Source: an uncultured Lachnospiraceae bacterium
GTDB taxonomy: Bacteria > Bacillota > Clostridia > Lachnospirales > Lachnospiraceae
Length of the DNA: 53,267 bases
Assembly: GCA_905197485.1 (NCBI GenBank)
Contig: CAJJYZ010000013.1
Span: 1 to 53,267 of the forward strand
Reading direction: 5' to 3'
Shown here: in pieces, positions 18,001 through 25,201 of the stretch
Layout: each line of letters starts with the position of its first letter
Numbering within the stretch: position 1 is the first letter of the stretch
Program-made: the position numbers and the translations under genes
The notes under the pieces: model-generated
Seen by the model: only the letters and a program-made list of their open reading frames with translations
Database searches by the model: none
Told to the model about the DNA's origin: nothing

Positions 18001-18354
18001 GAAGAGGAAGTAGTACAGCATATGGATAAGGATTTGAAAGGGAGTTCTCTTGTCATTCCGGTTGGAAGAAATAAGGATGCGAGTCTTTCCAAGACATCGA
18101 AGGCATTTCCGGAAGAAGACTTTGAACTCATTTCCTCCTATGTCAGACAGACCGTTGAGCAGATTGAAGCGAAGATACAAGATGGGGCAATGGATGCGTT
18201 CCCGTATGAGATGGGAAGCGCGCGGGGCTGCGACTATTGTGAATTCCGGGGAATCTGCCGGTTTGATGAGAAGATTGAAGGGTGCGAATACCGAAAACTT
18301 GGAAAGATGAGTGATGAGGAAGTGTTAGAGCATATGAGAAAGGAAGTGGAATAA
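15019..18354 (+). CDS. addB: ATP-dependent helicase/deoxyribonuclease subunit B
   Basis: 1111 residues. With AddA it forms the AddAB nuclease-helicase that resects double-strand breaks and loads RecA. The N-terminus has Walker A GNSGAGKS (Lys14). The C-terminal RecB-like nuclease has DYKTG (Asp914, Lys916). The four iron-sulfur cysteines of the family are present: Cys774 and Cys1071, Cys1074, Cys1080 (C-x2-C-x5-C). The length is close to that of other Firmicute AddB proteins (about 1150). The addA GTG start lies 3 bases after the stop. Confidence 0.96.
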   Translation: MALQFIFGNSGAGKSYHLHQQIVKASMEHPERNYLVIVPEQFTMQTQKDLVMAHPRHGIMNIDVLSFGRLAHRIFEEVGGNHRLVLDDTGKSLVLRKIAGDKEQELKVLRGNLKKHGYIGEVKSVLSEFVQYRVDEEALEKVAECAGEQSYLYWKLQDISKVYRGFQEYLAEKYITNEEMLDVLCHVVGKSEILKDSVIALDGFTGFTPVQDALLRELLHICKDVMVTVTIDGREDPYTFQHPYQLFALSKQMVTSLVRIAREEKIPILDAVTLHDRPAYRFRDNEPMAFLEKNLFRYTRQQYEKEQHAISIHCTRNPKEEAEFVMGEIHRLIREEGYRYREIAIITGDVSVYADYLEKMSEMYEIPIFMDYKRSVLLNSFVEYIRSLLAMVEQNFTYESVFRFLRTGLTSFTYEEIDELENYVIALGIRGYKKWDEKWVRKYPGMETEELEHINDIRCRFVEMVWEVTLILKKKRKTVEEITLALHAFFVREELQAKVERYERQFQEAGELSLAKEYAQIYRIVIEIFDKFMELLGEEALGLKEYCELLDAGLEEAKVGVIPPGIDEVVVGDIERTRLKDIKVLFFMGANDTYIPGNMKGSGLLSEQDRKVFEAGKVALAPNGKEKVYIQKFYLYLDLTKPSEKLYVSYSKVSGEGKSIRPAYLLMDLQKLYPGLAIVEEEKKTMEDVELTKKSGMKYIIAGIRNGGEDITEEWLELYSAYKRDPKWSQVVEKLVEAGFYRRHEECLSREMARKLYGEKIEGSVTRLERFSACAFAHFLSYGLRLKERKEYKFEAVDLGNVFHKAIEIFSRNLVKSGYTWTNLPEDEAEKLIEESVEESIVDYGNTVLQSSARNEYMITRMKRMMRRTVWALSKQLAKGDFVPSGYELSFGSGKIDRVDVYETPEKVYVKVIDYKTGSKSFSLSALYYGLQLQLAVYMNAAVELERRRQPKKKVVPAGVFYYRMKDPIVQKVEDEELEDAILGELRLDGIVNAEEEVVQHMDKDLKGSSLVIPVGRNKDASLSKTSKAFPEEDFELISSYVRQTVEQIEAKIQDGAMDAFPYEMGSARGCDYCEFRGICRFDEKIEGCEYRKLGKMSDEEVLEHMRKEVE

Positions 18355-18357
18355 GGA

Positions 18358-21300
18358 GTGGAGTGGACGAAAGAGCAGCAACAGGTTATCGAGCTGCGGA
18401 ACCGGAATATTCTTGTGTCGGCTGCGGCGGGCTCAGGAAAGACGGCGGTGCTTGTAGAGCGTATCATCCAGCGTCTGACCGAAGCGGAACATCCGATAGA
18501 TGTGGATGAACTTTTAATCGTGACATTTACGGAGGCGGCGGCATCCGAGATGAAAGAGAGGATTCTCATTGCCATCGAGAAGAAGCTGGAAGAAAAGCCG
18601 GATGATGTGCATTTGCAGAGGCAGGCTTCCTTGATTCATAATTCTATGATTACGACAATCCATAGCTTTTGTCTGTCGGTTATCCGGGAACATTTTCATA
18701 CCATTGATTTGGACCCTGGATTTCGGATTGGAGAAGAAGGAGAGCTGAAGCTTCTGAAAAAAGATGTGTTGGAGGAACTTCTGGAAGCCGAGTATGAGGA
18801 GGCGAATCCGGCATTTCTTGAATTTGTAGAGCGGTATGCAACCGGAAGAGACGACAAGAAGCTGGAAGAGCTGATTCAACAGGTCTATGAATTTTCCAGA
18901 AGTTATCCGAACCCATCCCGATGGCTGCAATCCTGTGTGGATGCATACGAGGCAGGGAGTGTCGGAGAATGGCTGGAAAGTCCGGCGGTAAGGCTTGTAG
19001 AAGAAAATATCCGTCGTTATGCGGACGATGCGGTTTCGCTATTGGAGGGTGGAATCCGTATCTGCGAAGAGCCGGACGGCCCTTATATGTATAAGGAAGC
19101 ATTGGAAGCTGAGAAGGAAGGATGGCTCTATCTGAAAGCGGCGGAAAACTTAGGCGATATGTTTGCGCGGAAGGGGAATGCCGAGGGAGGAAAGCTGAAA
19201 GCCAACCGAGATAAAAGTGTTTCCAAGGAATTATCCGAGCAGGTGAAAGAGATTCGGAAACAGACGAAAGGATTCCTGACAGATATTTTGAAAAATTATC
19301 TCTTTCAATCTCCGGAGGAAATGATAGAGGATATGAAGTTTGCCAAGACGACGGTGGAGGAGCTTGTCTTTCTCGTGGAAAGATTTGCGGAGGCGTTCGC
19401 GGAGAAGAAGCGGAGCAGAAACTTGATAGACTTTGGGGATATGGAACAGCTTGCGCTTCAGATTCTGACAGAGGAGAAAGAGGGAGAGTTGGTTCCGTCC
19501 ATCGTTGCGGGCGAGTATCAGAAACAATTCAAGGAGATTATGATTGATGAGTATCAGGACAGTAACCTGATACAGGAAGCGATTTTGACAAGCGTTTCTA
19601 CCATATGGCAAGGAAAGTATAACATCTTCATGGTCGGGGATGTGAAGCAGAGCATCTACCGCTTCCGTCTGTCACGTCCGGAGCTTTTTATGGAGAAGTA
19701 TGATACTTATGACTTGGAGGATGGAGAAAAGCAGAGAATCGATTTGCATAAAAACTTCCGAAGCAGGAGGGAAGTTCTCGACAGTACGAACTTTGTGTTC
19801 CGGCAAATCATGACAAAGGGACTTGGCGGCATCGCTTATGACGACAATGCGGCGTTATATTTTGGTGCGGAATATTATAAGGAACGGACAGGGAACGAGA
19901 CGGAAGTTCTGATTGTCGATACGGATGTGGAGATTCCGTCAGAGGAGCAGGCGCAGGAGACGGCGCGCGAGATGGAAGCGCGGGCGGTGGCTCGAAGAAT
20001 CAAGGAACTGATGGAACATCATACCGTAATGGACAAGGAGACGGGAGAATTTCGGAACGTGCAGTATCGCGATATTGTTATCCTGACCCGAAGTTTGAAG
20101 GGGTGGACGGACGTCTTTACGAAGGTGTTGAACCGGGAGGGGATTCCGACATACACCGGAAGTCGGGAAGGATATTTTGAGACGTTGGAGATAGAGACGA
20201 TTCTGAATTATCTTCGTGTGTTGGACAATCCGAATCAGGATATTCCGCTGACGGCTGTTCTCTCGTCACCGATAGTGGGATTGTCGGGGGAGGAACTGGC
20301 GAAGATTCGAAGTCTGGATAAGGAAATCTCGTTTTCAAGATGTGTGAAACGGTATATGGAAGAAGGAGCCGATGCAGTTCTCAAGGTGAAGCTGCAGGAA
20401 TGCTTCCGACAAATGGCGTATTTTCGGGAGATGGTGCCATATACGGCGATTCACGAGCTGCTCTGGAGGATATTGGAGGAGACCGGATACCGTTATCTTG
20501 CGGCGGCGATGCCGGGAGGAGAACAGCGGAGCGCCAACATAGATATGCTGTTGGAAAAAGCGAAGGCTTTCGAAGGCACAAGCTATAAAGGACTATTTAA
20601 CTTTGTCCGTTATATCGAACAACTGAAAAGGTACGATGTGGATTATGGGGAAGCGAATATTGCGGATGAGCAGGCGGATACAGTTCGGCTGATGAGCATT
20701 CATAAAAGCAAAGGTTTGGAATTCCCGATTGTGTTTGTTGCCGGAATGAATAAGAAGTTCAATAAATTGGATGTGACAAGGGAGATTGTGGTACATCCGG
20801 AACTCGGCATCGGAGTGGATTGCATTGATTTGAAAAAGCGGACAAAAGCTCCGACTTTTTTGAAGAAAGCCATCCAGAGAGAGGTACATTTGGAGAATCT
20901 CGGGGAAGAGCTTCGGATTCTCTATGTTGCCATGACAAGGGCAAAGGAAAAGCTATTACTCGTCGGAAGCCTTGGGGACGTGGAGAAGAAGATGGGGAAA
21001 TATGAGAGCCTGAAGAACCGAGAAGAAGAGCAATTATCGTTTAGCATGCTTTCCGGCGCAGGGAGCTATTTTGACTGGGTGCTTCCTTGCTATCTACGGT
21101 ATCGGTGGAAAGAGACGTATGGACAGGTGAAAAAGATAGACTTGGAGCAGCTTGTATCGGAAGAACTCGTGGAGGATTTAGAATCCGATTACAAGAAAGA
21201 GACGTTCCTGAACTGGGATGCGGAACGGATTTTCCAAGAAGAGTTCAAGGAGAGACTGGAAGGACAATTTTCTTACAGATATCCGTATGAGAAAGCGGGA

Positions 21301-21960
21301 GAGATGAAGCTGAAATTTACCGTATCGGAACTGAAGCGGCAGAATGAAGAACCGGAAGAGAGCGGAGAGCTATTATATAAGGAAGAAGAACAGATTCCCC
21401 TTCTGCCGAAGAAGTTGATGGAGGAAGGCGCTTTGCGGGGAGCGGGAAGAGGTACCGCTTACCATAAAGTGTTGGAATTGCTGGATTTTCAGAAGGAATA
21501 CAGGAAAGAATCATTGGAAAATGAGTTAAAAGAAATGGAAAGAAATGAAAAAATTTCAAAAGAAATATATAACACGATTTGGATATGGGATATTTTAAAA
21601 TTTCTTTCTACCCGTTCGGCAAAGCGTATGCATCAGGCGGCAGCTCTCGGGCGGCTTCACAAAGAGCAGCCGTTTGTGCTGGGTGTGGATGCACAGGAGA
21701 TTTACCCAAAGGAAGAGTTAGCCGGAATGGAGGAATTGCTTCTGATTCAGGGAATCATCGACGTATGGTTTGAAGAGGAAGACGGGCTTGTTCTTCTGGA
21801 CTATAAGACGGACCGGGTGACGAAAGGGGAAGAACTCCGGGAAAAATACCGCGCGCAATTGGAATATTATGCACAGGCGTTGGAGCGCGTGACAGGGAAA
21901 CGGGTGAAAGAAAAGATTATTTATTCGTTTGCACTGCAGGAAGAAATCATATGGCATTAA
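18358..21960 (+). CDS. addA: ATP-dependent helicase/nuclease subunit A
   Basis: 1200 residues from a GTG start (MEWTKEQQQVIELRN) immediately after addB, so translation is coupled. UvrD/Rep-type helicase motifs are seen in order: SAAAGSGKT (Lys28), TFTEAAASEMKER, DEYQDSN, GDVKQSIYRFR, HKSKGLEFPIVFVAG and VAMTRAKEKL. The C-terminal nuclease has LLDYKTD (Asp1148, Lys1150). It supplies the 3'-5' helicase and one nuclease site of AddAB. The length equals that of Bacillus AddA (about 1230). The gene is complete with no frameshift. Confidence 0.96.
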   Translation: MEWTKEQQQVIELRNRNILVSAAAGSGKTAVLVERIIQRLTEAEHPIDVDELLIVTFTEAAASEMKERILIAIEKKLEEKPDDVHLQRQASLIHNSMITTIHSFCLSVIREHFHTIDLDPGFRIGEEGELKLLKKDVLEELLEAEYEEANPAFLEFVERYATGRDDKKLEELIQQVYEFSRSYPNPSRWLQSCVDAYEAGSVGEWLESPAVRLVEENIRRYADDAVSLLEGGIRICEEPDGPYMYKEALEAEKEGWLYLKAAENLGDMFARKGNAEGGKLKANRDKSVSKELSEQVKEIRKQTKGFLTDILKNYLFQSPEEMIEDMKFAKTTVEELVFLVERFAEAFAEKKRSRNLIDFGDMEQLALQILTEEKEGELVPSIVAGEYQKQFKEIMIDEYQDSNLIQEAILTSVSTIWQGKYNIFMVGDVKQSIYRFRLSRPELFMEKYDTYDLEDGEKQRIDLHKNFRSRREVLDSTNFVFRQIMTKGLGGIAYDDNAALYFGAEYYKERTGNETEVLIVDTDVEIPSEEQAQETAREMEARAVARRIKELMEHHTVMDKETGEFRNVQYRDIVILTRSLKGWTDVFTKVLNREGIPTYTGSREGYFETLEIETILNYLRVLDNPNQDIPLTAVLSSPIVGLSGEELAKIRSLDKEISFSRCVKRYMEEGADAVLKVKLQECFRQMAYFREMVPYTAIHELLWRILEETGYRYLAAAMPGGEQRSANIDMLLEKAKAFEGTSYKGLFNFVRYIEQLKRYDVDYGEANIADEQADTVRLMSIHKSKGLEFPIVFVAGMNKKFNKLDVTREIVVHPELGIGVDCIDLKKRTKAPTFLKKAIQREVHLENLGEELRILYVAMTRAKEKLLLVGSLGDVEKKMGKYESLKNREEEQLSFSMLSGAGSYFDWVLPCYLRYRWKETYGQVKKIDLEQLVSEELVEDLESDYKKETFLNWDAERIFQEEFKERLEGQFSYRYPYEKAGEMKLKFTVSELKRQNEEPEESGELLYKEEEQIPLLPKKLMEEGALRGAGRGTAYHKVLELLDFQKEYRKESLENELKEMERNEKISKEIYNTIWIWDILKFLSTRSAKRMHQAAALGRLHKEQPFVLGVDAQEIYPKEELAGMEELLLIQGIIDVWFEEEDGLVLLDYKTDRVTKGEELREKYRAQLEYYAQALERVTGKRVKEKIIYSFALQEEIIWH

Positions 21961-21999
21961 TCTTCAATGAATCTTCATAATTTCTTAAACAATATTATA

Positions 22000-22028
22000 T
22001 TGACCACATATATTATATGATATATAAT
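22000..22028 (+). promoter_or_regulatory. SigA promoter of the PadR operon
   Basis: -35 TTGACC (22000-22005), a 17-base spacer, and perfect -10 TATAAT (22023-22028). A palindrome lies on top of the -10. Confidence 0.8.
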
Positions 22029-22030
22029 AT
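22010..22030 (+). promoter_or_regulatory. Palindromic operator over the PadR-operon promoter
   Basis: ATATTATAT (22010-22018), GAT spacer and ATATAATAT (22022-22030) form a perfect 9-bp inverted repeat that covers the -10 box. Self-repression by the PadR protein encoded directly downstream is the simplest reading. Confidence 0.6.
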
Positions 22031-22079
22031 GGTTACAAAAATAATATTACATTTTATGAAACCGAAAGGAGTGGGCAAG

Positions 22080-22403
22080 ATGGTATTTAATACAGGGGCA
22101 GCACTTCTCGATGCGGTGGTACTTGCAGTAGTGTCAAGAGAGTCGGAGGGGACATACGGATATAAGATTACACAGGATGTACGGCATGCGCTGGACGTTT
22201 CGGAATCTACATTGTATCCGGTGCTCCGCAGGCTACAGAAGGACGAATGTCTGGAGGTATATGACATGCAGTTTGACGGCAGAAACCGGAGATATTATAA
22301 ACTGACAGAAAAAGGAATGGCACAGCTTCAGTTATATCGTGTGGAGTGGAAGAATTATTCGAGGAAGATTAGTGAGATGTTTGAGGGAGGTGCGGCAGTA
22401 TGA
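22080..22403 (+). CDS. PadR-family transcriptional regulator
   Basis: 107 residues. A winged-helix PadR domain: LLDAVVLAVV, YGYKITQDVR, STLYPVLRRLQKDECL, RRYYKLTEKG and a C-terminal dimerisation helix. Start ATG 22080 follows AAAGGAGTGGG; an in-frame ATG at 22017 lies inside the promoter and is rejected. The gene overlaps the next one by 4 bases. In Firmicutes this PadR type is regularly followed by a HAAS-domain (DUF1700) protein and DUF4097/PspC genes, as here. It probably represses its own operon through the palindrome at 22010-22030. Confidence 0.93.
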   Translation: MVFNTGAALLDAVVLAVVSRESEGTYGYKITQDVRHALDVSESTLYPVLRRLQKDECLEVYDMQFDGRNRRYYKLTEKGMAQLQLYRVEWKNYSRKISEMFEGGAAV

Positions 22404-23107
22404 ATCGCATAGAGTTTATAGCAGAGCTGGAGAGACTGCTGCAGGATATTTCCGCAGAGGAAAGAAACGAAGCAGTTCAGTATTACAGGGATTATTTTGA
22501 AGACGCAGGGATGGAGAATGAACAGCATATCATCGAGGAATTAGGAAGTCCGAAGAAAGTGGCCGATACAATCAAGGCGGGACTTCGGGGAGGATGCGAT
22601 GAGAGCAGCGAATATCGGGAAACCGGCTATACGGATACCCGCTTTGAAGATAAGAAAATGCCGGCGAGACGGGAAGAGGTGGCATATGAAACTGAAAAAG
22701 ACCCGCAGAAGAAAAAGCCGTATACGAATAATGCGTTGAAGATTTTGTTGATAATTGCGATTCTTGTTGTGGGAGCGCCTGTCATTCTTCCGTTGGCGGT
22801 TGCGGTCATTGCAATTGTCCTGGCGCTTGGAGTCGGAGTGATTGCCCTGGCGGGCGGCATCGTGATAACAGCAATCGTGGTTCTTATTACAGGGGTAATC
22901 ATGGCATTTGCCGGTATCATCAAGATATTCTCCTTCCCGGCGCTTGGGCTTGCGGTCTGCGGAGCTGGTCTGATTCTCGGGGTACTCGGGCTTCTTGCAA
23001 CCGTTCTTCTTGTGAAATTATGTATGATTGTGTTCCCGATTGTATTTCGCGGAATTGTCGAGTTATGTAGAAAACTCATTCATAAAAAGGGGGAACAGGC
23101 AAGATGA
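22400..23107 (+). CDS. HAAS-domain (DUF1700) membrane protein
   Basis: 235 residues. The first 60 residues form the HAAS/DUF1700 helical domain (EFIAELERLLQDISAEERNE, YYRDYFEDAG, LGSPKKVADTIKAG). A charged linker (60-108) is followed by a hydrophobic region with about four membrane helices (110-225) very rich in Ala, Val, Ile and Gly. HAAS domains are thought to link PadR-type regulators to membrane sensors. The 4-base overlaps with both neighbours (22400 and 23104) show a coupled operon. Its signal is not known. Confidence 0.88.
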   Translation: MNRIEFIAELERLLQDISAEERNEAVQYYRDYFEDAGMENEQHIIEELGSPKKVADTIKAGLRGGCDESSEYRETGYTDTRFEDKKMPARREEVAYETEKDPQKKKPYTNNALKILLIIAILVVGAPVILPLAVAVIAIVLALGVGVIALAGGIVITAIVVLITGVIMAFAGIIKIFSFPALGLAVCGAGLILGVLGLLATVLLVKLCMIVFPIVFRGIVELCRKLIHKKGEQAR

Positions 23108-23886
23108 AGAAGAGATGGAAAACGTTTTTTATCGTGTGCGCGTCGGTGTTTGGAATAGGAGTTGTTCTTTGCATCACAGGATTTGCAATCGGGGTTTCTG
23201 ACAGCGATGTGCGGAATGCATTCCGCAATGGATTTGGATTTTTCAGCGGCGGTGTGATTACAGATTACGAATCCAATACAGAGATGTCGGCAGAGCAGGT
23301 AGAAGAGGAACTGGAAAGCTATCGCGGTGTCCGGAATCTGGAAGTGGAAGTAGGGAAGATAGCGCTTCGGATTGCGGAATCCGATGGGGAATCGATTCTG
23401 GTAGAGAGAGGGCTGAACGCGGAGTGCGATAAGCATGTCCGGATTCATCAGGAAGGCAATACTCTGAAAGTGGAGATGGAAGAGTGGAAACATTTTGATA
23501 ACGATGCCGGAAGCATAACGCTCTATATTCCGAAGAGAATGGTGTTTGATTCCGCAGAGCTTACAGTTGGCGCAGGCTCCATGGGAATTGAAAATCTTCG
23601 GACGAGAGAACTTGACCTGGAAGTCGGAGCCGGAAGCGTTGAGGCGGACAGGATAGAGGCAGAGGAGCTCTCTCTGACTTGCGGTATGGGAAGCATTGAG
23701 ATGACGGCAAAGGGAAAGGAACAGGATTATAACTACGACTTAGACGTAGGTATGGGCAGCGTTACAATCGGCGGAGGAGAGTTCGGCGGTATGGCGATTG
23801 AAAAGCAGGTGCAGAATCATGCCCCGAACAACATGGAACTGGAATGCGGCATGGGAAGCATTGAAATCTATTTTGAAGAAGAGTAG
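23104..23886 (+). CDS. DUF4097 family beta-repeat envelope protein
   Basis: 260 residues. One N-terminal membrane helix (about 9-31) anchors an exported domain. The C-terminal half is a beta-solenoid with repeated turns of the type V/C-G-A/M-G-S (for example TVGAGSMGIEN, EVGAGSVEAD, TCGMGSIEMT, DVGMGSVTIGG, ECGMGSIEIYF). This is typical of the DUF4097/'putative adhesin' family often found with PspC and PadR genes and linked to envelope stress. It ends abruptly after the last repeat. The PspC gene follows after 11 bases. Confidence 0.88.
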   Translation: MKKRWKTFFIVCASVFGIGVVLCITGFAIGVSDSDVRNAFRNGFGFFSGGVITDYESNTEMSAEQVEEELESYRGVRNLEVEVGKIALRIAESDGESILVERGLNAECDKHVRIHQEGNTLKVEMEEWKHFDNDAGSITLYIPKRMVFDSAELTVGAGSMGIENLRTRELDLEVGAGSVEADRIEAEELSLTCGMGSIEMTAKGKEQDYNYDLDVGMGSVTIGGGEFGGMAIEKQVQNHAPNNMELECGMGSIEIYFEEE

Positions 23887-23897
23887 GAGGAAGATAT

Positions 23898-24089
23898 ATG
23901 GAACCGAAGAAATTATATCGTTCAAAAGTCAACAGGATGGTATGTGGTGTCTGTGGAGGAATTGCAGAATATTTTAATATCGACCCGACGCTTATCCGTC
24001 TGGGATTTGTGCTTGGAGCATGCGCAAGCTTCGGAACAATGATTCTTGGATATTTTGCCGCGGCGGTTATCATCCCGGATAACAAATAA
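23898..24089 (+). CDS. PspC-domain small membrane protein
   Basis: 63 residues forming a single PspC domain: KKLYRSKVNRMVCGVCGGIAEYF, then DPTLIRLGFVLG and a hydrophobic C-terminal helix with GYFAAAVIIP. The start ATG 23898 follows AGGAGGAAG. PspC proteins relate to phage-shock/envelope-stress responses. It is the last gene of the PadR operon, before a hairpin at 24117. Confidence 0.92.
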   Translation: MEPKKLYRSKVNRMVCGVCGGIAEYFNIDPTLIRLGFVLGACASFGTMILGYFAAAVIIPDNK

Positions 24090-24116
24090 AACCGGAATAA
24101 AAATCAATATTATGGG

Positions 24117-24147
24117 AATCCTCTTTCAAAACGAAAGGGGATTTTTC
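24117..24147 (+). terminator. Terminator of the PadR operon, overlapping the spore protein ribosome site
   Basis: AATCCTCTTTC and GAAAGGGGATT form an 11-bp stem (one G-U) with loop AAAAC, followed by TTTTCT. The right arm contains the AAAGGGG Shine-Dalgarno of the gene starting at 24149, so readthrough mRNA would have that site hidden in the hairpin. Confidence 0.75.
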
Positions 24148-24148
24148 T

Positions 24149-24355
24149 ATGGGAAAAAAGAAATGGCCGAAAAGCCTCGATGAGGTGGAGCCGCAGGATA
24201 TGTTGAAATATGAGATTGCGGAGGAACTGGGACTTCTTCCGAAAGTGCTGGAAGAAGGATTTTCCGCACTTACCTCGAAAGAAACCGGCAGAATCGGCGG
24301 TCTTATGACGAAAAAACGCAGAGAATTGGATGCGAGACTTGAAAAAAACGAGTAA
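24149..24355 (+). CDS. Alpha/beta-type small acid-soluble spore protein (SASP)-like
   Basis: 68 residues. The family core is seen: KYEIAEELGL, containing the E-I-A site where the germination protease usually cuts, and SKETGRIGGLMTKK, which matches the DNA-binding GxxGGxMVKK region. These proteins coat and protect spore DNA. The length and charge fit. The ribosome site lies in the arm of a terminator hairpin just upstream. No clear SigG promoter was found by eye. The promoter of the next gene sits in its 3' end. It indicates a spore-forming host. Confidence 0.83.
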   Translation: MGKKKWPKSLDEVEPQDMLKYEIAEELGLLPKVLEEGFSALTSKETGRIGGLMTKKRRELDARLEKNE

Positions 24356-24367
24356 TTCTGCTATAAT
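24339..24367 (+). promoter_or_regulatory. SigA promoter with extended -10 for the WecB/TagA-like gene
   Basis: -35 TTGAAA (24339-24344), a 17-base spacer, and -10 TATAAT (24362-24367) with TG at 24359-24360. The -35 lies within the end of the spore-protein gene. Confidence 0.82.
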
Positions 24368-24397
24368 ACTACACTTGAGAAAGGTAACGGGGTGGTT

Positions 24398-25078
24398 ATG
24401 AACAATCGAATTAATGTTTTGGAATTAGAACTTCATAACGACACAGCGAAAGAGGCGATGCAGAAAGTCATGGATTACATGCGGACAGAACCTCTGAACA
24501 TTGTGGAATTCATTAGCTCGGATTCTCTTCTTTTAAGTAAGGATGACGAAGTGTTCCGGGACAATGTGGCGCAGTCCGATTTGGTGGTAACTGTGGAGAA
24601 GTCTTTTCTGGAACTTGCAGGAGTGACAGACAGAAGAAGACTGCAGGACGCCGAGAACGGATTGTTGTTGAAGATGATTCTGCATTATTTTCACAAGAAT
24701 CATAACCGTATATTTTTACTGGTGGAGTCTGAAGAGGACAAGACCCGTTTTACAGAATATTTTGAGCATGCGTATTCCGGAATTGAGGTCGTAGGTGCGG
24801 AGATAGTATCGAAAAACCGCGCCATGGATGACATGATTCTGAATTGTATCAACGGAATCGAGCCGGAATGTGTGGTTTCTTTACTTTCGTCGCCTTTACA
24901 GGAAGCATTTGTTATGCGAAACCGTATTCTTCTGAATTCCAGACTTTGGCTCGGATTAGGGAAGAATATAAAGTTTCCCCAGGAAGAGAAAGAAAAAAGG
25001 CCGATTCGGGACTTTTTCGTGAAACTTTTTCTGAAGAGGGAGATTGAGAAGAAAAAACAAAAAAGAGGAAATGCATAA
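24398..25078 (+). CDS. Diverged WecB/TagA/CpsF-like protein
   Basis: 226 residues. The overall pattern (INVLELEL start, a segment of the type 'xxSxDSLLLSKDDEVFRDNVAQSDLVV', a mid-region sugar-nucleotide-like fold IFLLVESEEDKTRF, and a tail GLGKNIKFP...RPIRDF) parallels GT26 glycosyltransferases that make teichoic-acid or capsule linkages. The usual T-x-N and D-G active-site residues are replaced here (ISSDS; VTVEKS), so enzymatic activity is doubtful. The C-terminus is very Lys-rich, as in membrane-associated members. Start ATG 24398 follows GGGGTGG. The identification is by pattern only. Confidence 0.5.
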   Translation: MNNRINVLELELHNDTAKEAMQKVMDYMRTEPLNIVEFISSDSLLLSKDDEVFRDNVAQSDLVVTVEKSFLELAGVTDRRRLQDAENGLLLKMILHYFHKNHNRIFLLVESEEDKTRFTEYFEHAYSGIEVVGAEIVSKNRAMDDMILNCINGIEPECVVSLLSSPLQEAFVMRNRILLNSRLWLGLGKNIKFPQEEKEKRPIRDFFVKLFLKREIEKKKQKRGNA

Positions 25079-25105
25079 AAAAATAGGATTTCCTCTTTAT
25101 TTTTT
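25062..25105 (+). terminator. Intrinsic terminator of the WecB/TagA-like gene
   Basis: Arms AAAGAGGAAAT (25062-25072) and ATTTCCTCTTT (25088-25098) pair perfectly over 11 bp, followed by ATTTTTTT. The stop codon lies inside the loop. Confidence 0.85.
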
Positions 25106-25112
25106 TGGTGAA

Positions 25113-25140
25113 TTGTATTAGAATGTAGGTTGGATATACT
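25113..25140 (+). promoter_or_regulatory. Likely promoter of the PucR-type gene and ftsEX unit
   Basis: TTGTAT (25113-25118), a 16-base spacer and TATACT (25135-25140), about 62 bases before the ATG at 25202. Confidence 0.5.
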
Positions 25141-25201
25141 ATTTTGTAACAATTTTGTAATATACGAGTGCCGTTAAATAATTAGAAAAGGAGAAAAGAT
25201 T

